Source: Myxococcaceae bacterium (lineage in GTDB: Bacteria; Myxococcota; Myxococcia; Myxococcales; Myxococcaceae). Taken from it: DNA of 37,143 nucleotides. The notes beneath the pieces are model-generated. The model was not told the origin of the DNA and made no database searches. It worked only from the letters and a program-made list of their open reading frames with translations. Position 1 is the stretch's first letter, and every line of letters starts with the position of its first letter. The DNA lies in NCBI GenBank assembly GCA_019686135.1, contig JADGHL010000040.1, positions 1 through 37,143 on the forward strand. Direction: 5' to 3'. The translations under genes and the position numbers were made by a program. Positions 7,793-15,553 of this stretch are shown here, piece after piece.

Positions 7793-8662
7793 CTAAAGGT
7801 CCCGGCGAAGCGGGAGCAGATCGAAGGGAAGCGCGACGAGGGTCTTGAACCGGTGCACCGTGGCGGGAATGGCGGCCATCGAGGCCTGGGTGAACCCGCG
7901 GCTGACCGAGACGACGATCACCGGTTCACCGGCGTCGTCGATCCCCGGACCGACGTGGTGGATGCCACGCACGCCGAAGAGCAGGCGGATGCACTCCTCC
8001 ACTGCCGCCGCGAGCTCGGGATCCTCGTCTTCGTCGCCGCGCTCGCCCTCCTGGTGCTGTTCCCGGAAGTAGACGCCCGGCTCCTGCGCCTGATTGAGCG
8101 CGCCGATTGCGTCGGCAGGCTGCCGACCGGGCGGCCACGCCGCCGGGGGCGGCACCGGGCGCTCGAGCGCATTCGGCGCCTCCAGCTTCGGGCGTGAGAG
8201 GGTGGCACGTTCGGCGGGCGCGGAGGATCCCTCAAAGCTGGAGGTGGCGCGCATGACCGCGCGCTGCCGGAGCTCCTGCGCGGCCGAAGGTCTTGCGCCG
8301 GGACGCTGCGCGGAGCGGGGCGGCTTCTGCGCGTCTTGCCGGGCGCCGGGTTTGTTGCCCACACCGCCCTTCGCGCGCTCGTTCTGCGCGCGGATCTCCT
8401 CGTTGCGGAGCTTCTCCTCGCGCTGCGACTCGGCGGACTCGAATGGGGACGGTTCGCCCCGCTTTCCCTGGAGCTGCTCGCGCACCTCGTCGGTGATCGC
8501 CATCATCTCGGCGAGCGTCACCGCGCCGGGCTTGAGGTTTCCCTCCCGCGTCTCGCCCACGTCGTGGGCCGGGCGCTCCGCCGCCGCCGCGCTCGGACTG
8601 TCGGGCTTGAGCGCGCGACGCGGGGCGGTGGGCCGCGGCGGTTGAGGAGCAATTTTCGACAC
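7793..8662 (-). CDS. Unrecognised protein with disordered N-terminus and conserved-looking C-terminal domain
   Basis: About 289 residues. Residues 1-200 are Pro/Ala/Arg/Glu-rich and probably disordered. The last 75 residues form a compact alpha/beta unit: a helix ELAAAVEECIRLLFGV, then GIHHVGPGIDDAGEPVIVVSV and MAAIPATVHRFKTLVALPF. The pattern of a helix, a 'GI..VG.GID..G.PVIVV' hairpin and an 'IP..V' turn somewhat resembles the small N-terminal domain found before some bacterial proteases, but I do not recognise the family. The start is set at GTG 8662 (VSKIAPQP, with AGGA upstream); an ATG at 8689 is in frame but would overlap the start codon of the divergent zinc-ribbon gene. It precedes amgK by 15 bases on the same strand and may be its operon leader. 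No signal peptide or membrane segment. Confidence 0.6.
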   Translation of the reverse strand: MSKIAPQPPRPTAPRRALKPDSPSAAAAERPAHDVGETREGNLKPGAVTLAEMMAITDEVREQLQGKRGEPSPFESAESQREEKLRNEEIRAQNERAKGGVGNKPGARQDAQKPPRSAQRPGARPSAAQELRQRAVMRATSSFEGSSAPAERATLSRPKLEAPNALERPVPPPAAWPPGRQPADAIGALNQAQEPGVYFREQHQEGERGDEDEDPELAAAVEECIRLLFGVRGIHHVGPGIDDAGEPVIVVSVSRGFTQASMAAIPATVHRFKTLVALPFDLLPLRRDL

Positions 8663-8687
8663 GAGCCGGGCTATCCTAACGGCCTCC

Positions 8688-8912
8688 ATGGGAATCGACT
8701 ACGGACGGGTGGAGTACGGCCGTTGCCCCTGCACCGGCCGGTACGAGAACCGCTTCGTGGAGGTCCGGTTGACGGTGAACGGGCGCGTGGTGGTCCTGAC
8801 CTCGGTCCCCCAGGGGGCGTGCCCGACCTGTGGCAGCCGGGTCTACAAGGCCGAGGTGCTCAACCGGATCGAGTCCCTGATGAAGAACGAGCGCTTCTCC
8901 AAGCGGACCTGA
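8688..8912 (+). CDS. Small zinc-ribbon protein (YgiT-like Cys motif)
   Basis: A 74-residue protein with CPC near residue 13-15 and CPTCG at 45-49, followed by a basic helix (KAEVLNRIESLMKNERF). The spacing resembles the YgiT/MqsA-type zinc finger, where a CxxC pair, a beta hairpin and a CPxCG knuckle hold one zinc. There is no toxin partner or HTH domain beside it, so an antitoxin role is not supported. The ATG at 8688 lies only 25 bases from the preferred start of the divergent upstream gene. Function unknown; a nucleic-acid-binding or structural role is possible. Confidence 0.65.
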   Translation: MGIDYGRVEYGRCPCTGRYENRFVEVRLTVNGRVVVLTSVPQGACPTCGSRVYKAEVLNRIESLMKNERFSKRT

Positions 8913-8949
8913 CGGACAGGCCGGCGCGTGTGTCCTTTGGAGCGGAGCG

Positions 8950-9738
8950 CTACTTCTTCGCCGCCGACGAGACGATCGCGAAGCTGCCGCCCTGGGGATC
9001 GACGCACTGGGCGACGCGGTCGCCGCCGGGAACATCCATCGGGCCGTTGACGATCTTGCCGCCCTTCTGCGGAATCCGCTTCACGGTCTCGTCCACGTTC
9101 GTCACGCGGATGTAGTGCAGCCAGTGCGGCGGCGCCTTCAGCATCTTCGCCGTGTTGGACATCCCGCCGAAGGACTTCTCCGGGCTGGTGCCGAACATGT
9201 AGTACTCGCCGTATTCCGGGCCCATGTCCATCGATTGGGTGGGCTTCCAGCCGAACAGGTTTGAATAGAACTTCCACGCCGCCTTCCAGTCCGTGGTGTT
9301 CAGCTCGGCCCAGGAGAAGTTGCCCACGTCGTTCGGGTTCTGCACCCCGTCGGGCCCCGCGCCAGGCTTCGGCGAGAAGATGGCGAAGACCGCGCCCTGC
9401 GGATCGGCGAGCACCGCGAAGCGACCGACGTCCGGGATGTCGCGCGGTTCGGCAAGGACCTTCCCGCCCAGGGACTTTGCCCGTTGGGCGGTGGCATCGA
9501 CGTTCCTGACGCCCACGTAGCCCAGCCACATCGGCGGCGAGCCCGCCTTCCGCGCCGCTTCGTCATGCGCCATCAGGCCTGCGTAGGACTTGTCGCCGAT
9601 CGACAGCATCCAGTAGTCACCACCCGGCCACTTCGTCGCCTTCCATCCGATGATGTCGCCGTAGAAGGCCTTCGCCCCCTCGACGTCGTGGGTCATCAGG
9701 TCGTACCAGACGAAGCCGCGGATCGAATCGTTTGCCAT
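8950..9738 (-). CDS. VOC (glyoxalase/bleomycin-resistance fold) protein with two domains
   Basis: The 262-residue protein contains two consecutive VOC units. The first covers about residues 5-120 (FVWYDLMTHDVEGAKAFY ... GRFAVLADPQGAVFAIF) and the second about 135-258 (FSWAELNTTDWKAAWKFY ... DRVAQCVDPQGGSFAIV). Each shows the FYxxxxGW helix and the DPQG.xFA strand of the fold. Members include hydroxylases' accessory proteins, glyoxalases and dioxygenases; the metal ligands here are not the classic glyoxalase set, so the reaction is unknown. The start is ATG at 9738; the open frame continues upstream but only as a shadow of the AIF-like gene. The gap to the upstream gene on the same strand is 56 bases. 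Confidence 0.85.
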   Translation of the reverse strand: MANDSIRGFVWYDLMTHDVEGAKAFYGDIIGWKATKWPGGDYWMLSIGDKSYAGLMAHDEAARKAGSPPMWLGYVGVRNVDATAQRAKSLGGKVLAEPRDIPDVGRFAVLADPQGAVFAIFSPKPGAGPDGVQNPNDVGNFSWAELNTTDWKAAWKFYSNLFGWKPTQSMDMGPEYGEYYMFGTSPEKSFGGMSNTAKMLKAPPHWLHYIRVTNVDETVKRIPQKGGKIVNGPMDVPGGDRVAQCVDPQGGSFAIVSSAAKK

Positions 9739-9794
9739 GGCGGCCCTCGTACCGGGCGCCGCCGGCCCCGGCAACCGTCCGCGCAACCGCCTGT

Positions 9795-11351
9795 CTACAA
9801 GGCCACACCGCGCAGGACCTGCTCCACCGCCGCGTCGTCGCCGCGCTCGAGCGCGTCTTCCAGCAGCAGGTGATCGCGATCGCGGTAGATCGACGCCACC
9901 GCCAGCACCTTGCCGCCGCGGCGGTAGGCGACGACGCAGTTGCGGTCCCGGATGCTCCCGTAGACCTGCGCCTCGTCCCACCGGTCCGCGAACCCGGCGT
10001 AGTTGATGGGTACGTCGTAGTGCTGGCTCCAGAAGAACGGGGCCGCGTTGAAGCGCTGGCGCCGGCCGAGGATGTTCCGCGCGGCGAGCGCCCCCAGCTC
10101 CTCGGCCACGGCCCAGTGTTCGATCCGCGCGGCCGCGCCGCTGCGCACCTCCGGGAAGCGGGCCACGTCCCCCGCCGCGTAGATGCCGGGCATCGAGGTC
10201 TGCAGGTAGCCATCGACGACGATGCCGCGATCGACCTTCAGCCCCGCCGCTTCGGCGAGCGCGGTGTCCGGCCGGACGCCGACGCCCGCGACCACCAGGT
10301 CCGCCTGCAGCGTGGTGCCGTTCTCCAGCGTGACCGTCCGCGCGTCGATCGCCTTCACGCCGGTACCGAGGTGGAAGCGGACGCCCTTCTCTTCGTGGAG
10401 CCCGCGGATGAACGTTCCCAGCTCGCGGCCCAGGACCCGCTCCAGCGGTACCGCCTCCAGCCCAACCAGGTCCACCTCGACGTTGCGCGCCCGAAGCGAC
10501 GCGGCGACCTCCAGGCCGATGAACGAGGCGCCGATCACCACCGCCCGCTTCGCCTGCTTCGCTGCCTCGATGATGGCCCGGCTGTCGGCGAGCGTGCGCA
10601 GGACGTGCACGTGCGGCAGATCCGCGCCGGGAACGGTCAGTCGCACCGGCTGCGCGCCGGTGGTCAGCAGCAGCGCGCCGTACGGGACCTTCGACCCATT
10701 GGAGAGCTCGACCTGCTGCTCCTTCACCCGGATGGCGGTGGCGCGCACGCCGCGGCGGAAGTCGATCCGCTGTTCGCGGAAGAAGTCCTCGCTGCGCAGC
10801 GGGATCCACTCCTCGGGCGCGTGGCCGGCGAGGTAGTCCTTGGAGAGGTTGGGACGATCCACCGGGACCGAGTCCTCCGCGCCCACCAGGGTGACCGGCC
10901 CGTCGTAGCCTTCGCGGCGCAACGTCTCCGCCGCGCACAGCCCAGCCGGACCGGCGCCGACGATGACGACGCTGGACGGCGGCGCCGCGATCGGTTCGCG
11001 CGCGGGCTTCACCTCCTTCTTGCCCTCCACGCGCACCCGCGTTCCGTCACGCCGGAGGTTCCAGCAGGACAGCGGCCCGAGCGGCGGCGCGCGCACGGGT
11101 TCTCCCGTCCTCACGTCGAAGCGCCCGTGGTGCCACGGGCAGCGCACCTCGTAGCCGACGAGGATGCCGTCCCCGAGCGGTCCGCCGTAGTGCGTGCAGG
11201 AAGCGCCCACGCCGAAGAACTCCGAGCCCACACGCGCCACCAGCACGGCCTCGCCGTTCGCGTGCCCGACGCGCATCCCGCCCTCGGGGAGGTCGGAGAC
11301 ATCCGTCCACTGAGTCCAGTCCGGCCCGGTCAGTGCCGAGGTTCCACCCAT
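9795..11351 (-). CDS. Rieske-FAD pyridine nucleotide-disulfide oxidoreductase (AIF-like)
   Basis: A 518-residue fusion. Residues 15-110 are a Rieske domain with the [2Fe-2S] ligands C52-x-H54 and C71-x2-H74 (SCTHYGG ... CPWHHGRFD). Residues 127-430 form a FAD/NAD(P)H reductase with dinucleotide loops VVIVGAGPAGLCAAETL and AVVIGASFIGLEVAASL, and the FAD-binding IYAAGDVARF. The last 90 residues are the reductase C-terminal dimerisation/interaction domain. This layout matches AIFL and rhodocoxin-reductase-like proteins that pass electrons from NAD(P)H; the partner is unknown. ATG at 11351 has AGGGAG seven bases upstream, which decides the start against an upstream in-frame codon. It is divergent from the NYN gene across a 125-bp region with an inverted repeat. 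Confidence 0.9.
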   Translation of the reverse strand: MGGTSALTGPDWTQWTDVSDLPEGGMRVGHANGEAVLVARVGSEFFGVGASCTHYGGPLGDGILVGYEVRCPWHHGRFDVRTGEPVRAPPLGPLSCWNLRRDGTRVRVEGKKEVKPAREPIAAPPSSVVIVGAGPAGLCAAETLRREGYDGPVTLVGAEDSVPVDRPNLSKDYLAGHAPEEWIPLRSEDFFREQRIDFRRGVRATAIRVKEQQVELSNGSKVPYGALLLTTGAQPVRLTVPGADLPHVHVLRTLADSRAIIEAAKQAKRAVVIGASFIGLEVAASLRARNVEVDLVGLEAVPLERVLGRELGTFIRGLHEEKGVRFHLGTGVKAIDARTVTLENGTTLQADLVVAGVGVRPDTALAEAAGLKVDRGIVVDGYLQTSMPGIYAAGDVARFPEVRSGAAARIEHWAVAEELGALAARNILGRRQRFNAAPFFWSQHYDVPINYAGFADRWDEAQVYGSIRDRNCVVAYRRGGKVLAVASIYRDRDHLLLEDALERGDDAAVEQVLRGVAL

Positions 11352-11365
11352 CGCTCGTCTCCCTG

Positions 11366-11398
11366 GTGAAGGGTTGAAGGTGCCACCCGGCCCTTCAC
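11366..11398. promoter_or_regulatory. 8-bp inverted repeat in the divergent intergenic region
   Basis: GTGAAGGG (11366-11373) and CCCTTCAC (11391-11398) are perfect inverted copies separated by 17 bases. They lie in the leader of the AIF-like gene, between its ribosome binding site and the divergent NYN gene. They could form an operator or an RNA hairpin; no protein or terminator T-run is implied by the sequence. Also in this region a short direct repeat ACGGTGA occurs twice between 11408 and 11422. Confidence 0.35.
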
Positions 11399-11476
11399 GA
11401 TGCCTGAACGGTGAAACGGTGACAGGCGCGCCGTTACAACTGTCCTTTACAGGGCGGACCTGAAAGAACCGGACCC

Positions 11477-12349
11477 GTGAACACCGTCCCATCCGAGCAC
11501 CGCATCGCGCTGTTCCTCGACTTCGAGAACCTCGTCACCAACACCGGCATCAGCGCGGGCAGCTTTGACTTGCAGCCGTCGCTCGATCAGCTCCTCGAGA
11601 AGGGCAAGGTCGTCTTCCGCCGCGCGTACTGCGACTGGTCACGCTTCCGGGAGGCGAAGGCGGGTCTTCACGCCCACGGCGTGGAGCTGGTCGACGTCCC
11701 GCCGTCCACGGCCGCGGGCAAGAACGCCGCGGACATGCGCCTGGTGATCGACGCGCTCGAGCTGTCGTACCTGCGCGAGCACATCGACACCTTCGTCATC
11801 GGTTCGGGCGACAGCGACTTCTGCCCGCTCGTCTACAAGCTGCGCGAGAACGGCCGCACGGTGATCGGCCTGGGCGTGCGCGGGTCCACGTCCCCGCTCT
11901 TCGTCCGCGCCTGCGACGAGTTCATCTACCTCAAGGGCGCCCGCGCGACCGAACCGGCCGAGGCCAGACGGCGCAGCGAAGGCGGCCGGCCGCGCGGCGG
12001 CGACAAGAAGAAGGGCGCCCAGGAGATCCCCGCGTTCGTCCGCGAGGGCGTCACGAGCCTGCTCGCCCAGGCCGACGAGCCGCTCAACCCGTCGCGGATC
12101 AAGGAGACGCTCGTCCGGAAGAAGCCCGACTTCGACGTGCGCGAGCTGGGCTTCTCCACCTTCTCCCGGCTGCTGGCGGCGCTGGAGAAGGAGGGCCTGC
12201 TGAAGCTGATCCAGAAGGGGCGGCAGACGTACGTGGTGCCGGCCGAGCCGATCTCCGGCAAGTCGCCCGGCGCGGACGTGGACGGGGACGAGGACGAGCT
12301 CGTCGAAGAGGAGATCATCGCCGACCCGGATGACGGCGGCCTGGTCTGA
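11477..12349 (+). CDS. NYN-domain (LabA/DUF88) protein with C-terminal OST-HTH/LOTUS domain
   Basis: A 290-residue protein. Residues 8-155 are a PIN-like NYN domain with the acidic residues expected of the metal-dependent nuclease site: D15 (FLDFENL), D86 (NAADMRLVID), D112 and D114 (GSGDSDF). A basic linker (RPRGGDKKKGAQ) leads to an OST-HTH/LOTUS-type winged helix at about 187-255 (VREGVTSLLAQADEPLNPSRIKETL ... LGFSTFSRLLAALEKEG ... TYVVP), followed by a highly acidic tail. NYN-LOTUS proteins are predicted RNA-processing factors; the LOTUS domain is reported to bind RNA, including G-quadruplexes. The start is GTG at 11477, placed just before conserved HRIALFLDFEN. RNA substrate unknown. Confidence 0.88.
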   Translation: MNTVPSEHRIALFLDFENLVTNTGISAGSFDLQPSLDQLLEKGKVVFRRAYCDWSRFREAKAGLHAHGVELVDVPPSTAAGKNAADMRLVIDALELSYLREHIDTFVIGSGDSDFCPLVYKLRENGRTVIGLGVRGSTSPLFVRACDEFIYLKGARATEPAEARRRSEGGRPRGGDKKKGAQEIPAFVREGVTSLLAQADEPLNPSRIKETLVRKKPDFDVRELGFSTFSRLLAALEKEGLLKLIQKGRQTYVVPAEPISGKSPGADVDGDEDELVEEEIIADPDDGGLV

Positions 12350-12359
12350 ATCGGGCGCA

Positions 12360-12373
12360 CGTTGCGCGCAACG
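12360..12373. promoter_or_regulatory. Perfect 14-bp palindrome after the NYN gene
   Basis: CGTTGCGCGCAACG reads identically on both strands and begins ten bases after the NYN stop codon, ahead of the decayed sugar locus. No T-tract follows, so a classical terminator is not supported. A binding site for a dimeric regulator is possible, perhaps left from the lost operon. Confidence 0.35.
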
Positions 12374-12396
12374 GACGGCGACAGCACCGTTCGGGC

Positions 12397-12938
12397 ATGG
12401 CCGATCTGCTCGAGCACCACGGTCTCATCGGCGACGCGACCTCGGTCGCCCTCGTCTCCCGAGCGGATCGATCGACTGGATCTGCCTGCCAAACATCGAC
12501 TCCGATGCGTGCTTCGCGAAGCTTTTGGGGACCAACGAGCACGGCTACTGGAGCCTGCGGCCCGCGGCGGAGATCCTCGGCGTCCGGCAGCGCTACCGCC
12601 CGGACACGCTGGTGCTGGAGAAAGAGCTGACGTGCCCCGGCGGGCCGCGCGGATCATCGACTTCATGCCGCCGGGCGCCGTCGAACACGACGTCATCCGC
12701 ATCGTCGAAGGGCCCGAGGGCGAGGTCCCCATACACGGCGACCTCAAGGAGCGCTTCGCCTACGGACGGCTGGCGCCGTGAATCCGCCTCGAGGGTCAGC
12801 AGGCCACTCTCACCTCCGCGCCGGACGCGCTGTCCGTCACCAGCCCCGTGGCGCTTCGACCCGACTGGGACCTGGTGCGCCTCGAGTCAACCTTCGTGGT
12901 CCGCGCCCGGCGAGCGGCTGCCGTTCGTCCTCGCGTGA
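12397..12938 (+). pseudogene. Broken GH15 (glucoamylase/trehalase-like) gene, N-terminal domain only
   Basis: Reading across frames reconstructs the typical N-terminal domain of GH15 trehalase/glucoamylase-like proteins. It starts MADLLEHHGLIGDATSVALV (12397), changes frame by one lost base near 12465 to GSIDWICLPNIDSDACFAKL and RQRYRPDTLVLEKEL, changes frame again near 12635 to ARIIDFMPPGAVEHDVIRIV and FAYGRLAP, then meets a TGA at 12779 where the family has Trp (P-W-V-R), consistent with a TGG to TGA mutation. The domain goes on with ALRPDWDLVRLESTFVVRA and, after another shift, GERLPFVLA before a stop at 12936. The catalytic (alpha/alpha)6 barrel is completely absent. Three frameshifts, one nonsense change and a large deletion make this a clear pseudogene. 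Such enzymes hydrolyse trehalose or alpha-glucans to glucose. Confidence 0.85.
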
Positions 12939-13150
12939 TGCGGCAGCTCGTCCTCAACAACCAGGTGGTGGTGGGGACCGTGAACGCCGGCCGGAGCGCC
13001 TTCCCCAACGCGCTGGAGCAGGCGATGGCGCTGTTCCCGGACAGCGTGCGACGGCTCATCACCGGGCGGAGCAGCCTCGAGGAGGCGCCCGCGCTCATTC
13101 AGAAGCGCGGCGGCATCAAGGAGGTGATGCGGCTGAGCACCTGGCCGTGA
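12938..13150 (+). pseudogene. 3' fragment of a glucose 1-dehydrogenase gene
   Basis: About 70 codons read LVLNNQVVVGTVNAGRSAF, ALEQAMALFPDSVRRLITGR, SSLEEAPAL and GGIKEVMRL. This is the C-terminal end of zinc-dependent, MDR-type glucose 1-dehydrogenases, where the LVLNN..VVGTVNA strand and the ITGR/HPLE segment are conserved. The N-terminal catalytic domain and Rossmann fold are missing. The fragment begins exactly where the GH15 remnant ends (stop at 12936-12938 overlapping the ATG at 12938-12940), so a single deletion seems to have joined two formerly adjacent genes. An independent peptide is formally possible but unlikely to be functional. It ends three bases from the convergent hydrolase gene. 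Confidence 0.78.
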
Positions 13151-13153
13151 GCG

Positions 13154-13795
13154 TCACGCCTGAAGGGTCCGCACGGCCGCGCGCGCCGGTGCGCCGTCGC
13201 CCCGTTCGACGCGGAGGGGAAGGCACACGAGCTCGTAGCGCCCCGGTTCGACGTGGCCCAGGTACAGGCCTTCGATGATCCACACGCCCGCGGAGAGCAG
13301 GGCGCGGTGCACCTTCGGCCCATCGGCGTCGCCGGCGAATCCGCCCACCGAGAGGTAGTCGACCCCGACGGCCCGCGGACGCCGTTCGGCCAGCCACAGC
13401 GCGGCCGCCACGGTGAGGTGGACGAAGTCCTCGCGGAACGGACGTTCGTACCAGCGGACCTCCGAGTTGCGCGTCCGCAAAAGGAGCCGCTCGCCCGGCT
13501 CGAGCCCCACCGCCGCGAGGTCGTCCGGGGTGACGGCCTTCGGCGAATCGATGCGGACCACGCGGGCGGGGCCGCAGGTGGCATCCAGCGGCATCTGGTC
13601 CAGGCTCTCGCCGCCTTCGACGAAGTGGGTCGGCGCATCGACGTGCGTGCCGCTGTGGCTGCCGAGCGTGAGCCGTCGCAGCTCGGCGGGATCGCCCTTC
13701 TCGAGCGAGGCCGTCTGCTCCACGCACACCGGGGGATCGCCCGGCCAGTGGATCATCCCGTCGCGGACGGGAACCGAGATGTCGATCCAGCGCAC
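13154..13795 (-). CDS. Cyclase/kynurenine formamidase-like metal-dependent hydrolase
   Basis: A 213-residue protein of the cyclase family (PF04199). It shows an N-terminal IDISVPVRDGMIHWPGDPP and the metal motif GSHSGTHVDAPTHF at 45-58 (H47, H51, D53, H57), followed by TRNSEVRWYERPFREDFVHL and VGVDYLSVGGF. KynB members hydrolyse N-formylkynurenine, but other members act on other amide or cyclic substrates, and no kynurenine pathway gene is nearby, so the substrate is left open. The GTG at 13795 sits right before the conserved region. An in-frame ATG at 13966 has a better ribosome binding site (AAGGAG) but would add 57 Arg/Pro-rich residues unlike the family. The product is probably soluble and dimeric. 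Confidence 0.8.
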   Translation of the reverse strand: MRWIDISVPVRDGMIHWPGDPPVCVEQTASLEKGDPAELRRLTLGSHSGTHVDAPTHFVEGGESLDQMPLDATCGPARVVRIDSPKAVTPDDLAAVGLEPGERLLLRTRNSEVRWYERPFREDFVHLTVAAALWLAERRPRAVGVDYLSVGGFAGDADGPKVHRALLSAGVWIIEGLYLGHVEPGRYELVCLPLRVERGDGAPARAAVRTLQA

Positions 13796-14182
13796 AGACC
13801 AGGTGTGGAGATCGCTTCGGGCGTTCGCAACGCGCACAGGTTGCGACCGGGCACGGGTCCGGGCGGGCGCCCCGTTCGCGCCTGCGCGCCCCGTCTGACG
13901 GGCTCGTCTGGCCGGCAATGGCCACCGGCCCCTGCGTTGGGGCATGGAGACCAGGAGGGCCGCCATCGTCCGCTCCTTCCGGCAGCCACTGGCCATTGAA
14001 CAACGCCCCATTCCACGCCGCCCGGGCCGGCGTGAGGCGCTGACGCCCCGGAAAGGGAGATCGCCGCAGCCGGCGTGGTCTGCATGCGGGCGGGAGGGCG
14101 ACCGCTCTCTCCCGTGAACGAGGTCCCTCGCCCATCGCAGAACTGCTATAGGCGGTCGGTCCGCTCCCACCGAGGAAAATTC
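13796..14182. other. 387-bp intergenic region between divergent hydrolase and CBS genes
   Basis: No convincing gene lies here. It contains a pair of 9-bp inverted copies (CAATGGCCA at 13916 and TGGCCATTG at 13989), a possible extended start of the hydrolase gene, and the presumed promoter of the cystathionine beta-synthase gene at its right end. Confidence 0.5.
14144..14152 (+). promoter_or_regulatory. Extended -10 promoter element before cystathionine beta-synthase
   Basis: TGCTATAGG fits an extended -10 (TGn-TATAGG) 31 bases before the CBS start codon, which would leave a leader of about 25 bases carrying the GAGG ribosome binding site. The -35 region is weak, as is common with extended -10 promoters. 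Confidence 0.4.
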
Positions 14183-15553
14183 ATGATCCACGAGAACATC
14201 CTCTCCGCGATTGGTCACACCCCGCTGGTCAGACTCAACAAGCTGGTCGGCCCGAACGACGCGACCGTGCTGGTGAAGTGCGAGTTCATGAATCCGGGTG
14301 GCGCCATCAAGGACCGGATGGCGCTGCACATCCTCAACAAGGCGGAGCGCGAGGGGAAGCTGAAGCCCGGCGGGACGATCGTCGAGAACACCTCGGGCAA
14401 CACCGGGATGGGCGTGGCGCTGTGGGCCGCGGTGAAGGGCTACAAGTGTGTCTTCACCATGCCGGACAAGATGAGCATGGAGAAGATCAACCGGCTCAAG
14501 GCGCTGGGCGCGCAGGTGGTGGTCACGCCGACCAACGTCCCCGCCGACTCGCCGCAGAGCTACTACGAGACCGCCAGGCGCATCGCGCGCGAGACGCCGG
14601 GCGCGTTCTACCTGAACCAGTACCACAACCCCGACAACATCGAGGCGCACTACCTGTCGACCGGCCCGGAGATCTGGGCGGACACCGACGGGAGGTTCGA
14701 CATCTTCGTCGCCGGGCTGGGCACCGGCGGGACGATGAGCGGCGCCGGCAGGTTCTTCAAGGAGAAGAACAAGAACATCCGCAACATCGGCGTGGATCCG
14801 ATCGGCTCCGTCTACGAGGGCTACTTCAAGACCGGGAAGATCGGCGAGCCGCACGTCTACAAGGTCGAAGGCATCGGCGAGGACATGCTGTGCGGGGCGA
14901 TGGACTTCAGCGTGCTCGACGACATCCGGCAGGTCGACGATCGCCAGTCGTTCATCGCCGCGCGCCGGCTGGCGCGTGAGGAGGGCATCTTCGCCGGTGG
15001 CTCCTCCGGTTCTGCGGTGCACGTGGCGGTGGAGGTGGCGAAGGAGGTCGGCAAGGGCAAGACCATCGTCACCGTGCTGCCCGACTCCGGGAACAGCTAC
15101 ATCTCCAAGTTCTACTCGGATGAGTGGATGCGGGATAACGGCTTCCTCCTCGAGGAGAAGGGCCCGGGCACGGTGCGCGACGTGATGAACGCGCGGCCCC
15201 ACGACGTCATCTCCGCGAAGAAGGGCGACCGGATCGGTACGGTGGTGGAGACGCTCCGCGAGCACCAGATCAGCCAGATGCCAGTGCTGGACGGGACTAC
15301 CGGCAGGGCGGTGGGCATGGTCGCGGAGATCGATCTGCTCAACGCGATGGTGTCCGGCGGCCACAAGCTGACCGATCCGATCGACCCCATCGTCGCGCCG
15401 ATGCAGGGCGTGGTCTCGCCGGGCGCGTCGATCCAGCGGCTCCGGGAGATCTTCGCCCAGGGCAACGTCGCGGTGGTGAAGGACGGAGACCGGGTGATCG
15501 GCATCGTCAGCCAGATGGACCTGATCGAATACCTGGCGCAGCGCGCGGAGTGA
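14183..15553 (+). CDS. cbs: Cystathionine beta-synthase with C-terminal CBS-domain pair
   Basis: A 456-residue PLP enzyme of fold type II that condenses serine and homocysteine to cystathionine. Visible are the PLP lysine K43 in NPGGAIKDRM, the phosphate-binding TSGNTGMG at 70-77, the GTGGTMSG loop near 185, and GGSSGSA near 273. Residues about 330-456 hold two CBS (Bateman) domains (VRDVMNARPHDVISAKKGD ... PIVAPMQGVVSPGASIQRL). This is the architecture of eukaryotic-like CBS and not the shorter CysK/CysM. The start ATG has GAGG eight bases upstream. A cystathionine gamma-lyase/synthase homologue at 29795-30937 could complete reverse transsulfuration, although the genes are 14 kb apart. Regulation of the Bateman pair by a ligand is not visible in the sequence. 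Confidence 0.92.
   Translation: MIHENILSAIGHTPLVRLNKLVGPNDATVLVKCEFMNPGGAIKDRMALHILNKAEREGKLKPGGTIVENTSGNTGMGVALWAAVKGYKCVFTMPDKMSMEKINRLKALGAQVVVTPTNVPADSPQSYYETARRIARETPGAFYLNQYHNPDNIEAHYLSTGPEIWADTDGRFDIFVAGLGTGGTMSGAGRFFKEKNKNIRNIGVDPIGSVYEGYFKTGKIGEPHVYKVEGIGEDMLCGAMDFSVLDDIRQVDDRQSFIAARRLAREEGIFAGGSSGSAVHVAVEVAKEVGKGKTIVTVLPDSGNSYISKFYSDEWMRDNGFLLEEKGPGTVRDVMNARPHDVISAKKGDRIGTVVETLREHQISQMPVLDGTTGRAVGMVAEIDLLNAMVSGGHKLTDPIDPIVAPMQGVVSPGASIQRLREIFAQGNVAVVKDGDRVIGIVSQMDLIEYLAQRAE

Noticed and set aside
8688-8912. MqsA-type antitoxin reading of the zinc-ribbon gene
   Set aside because: It has no HTH domain and no toxin-like neighbour; only the Cys pattern is shared.
8950-10938. N-terminal extension of the VOC protein to 662 codons
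   Set aside because: The extra 400 codons are antisense-frame shadow of the AIF-like gene; the VOC domains start right after ATG 9738.
13796-13966. In-frame N-terminal extension of the cyclase-like hydrolase from ATG 13966 with a good AAGGAG
   Set aside because: The added 57 residues are Arg/Pro-rich and unlike the family, so the GTG at 13795 was kept; noted as an open alternative.
13154-15364. 736-codon minus-strand frame that includes the hydrolase
   Set aside because: Only the last 213 codons match a family; the rest is opposite the cystathionine beta-synthase gene and has shadow composition.
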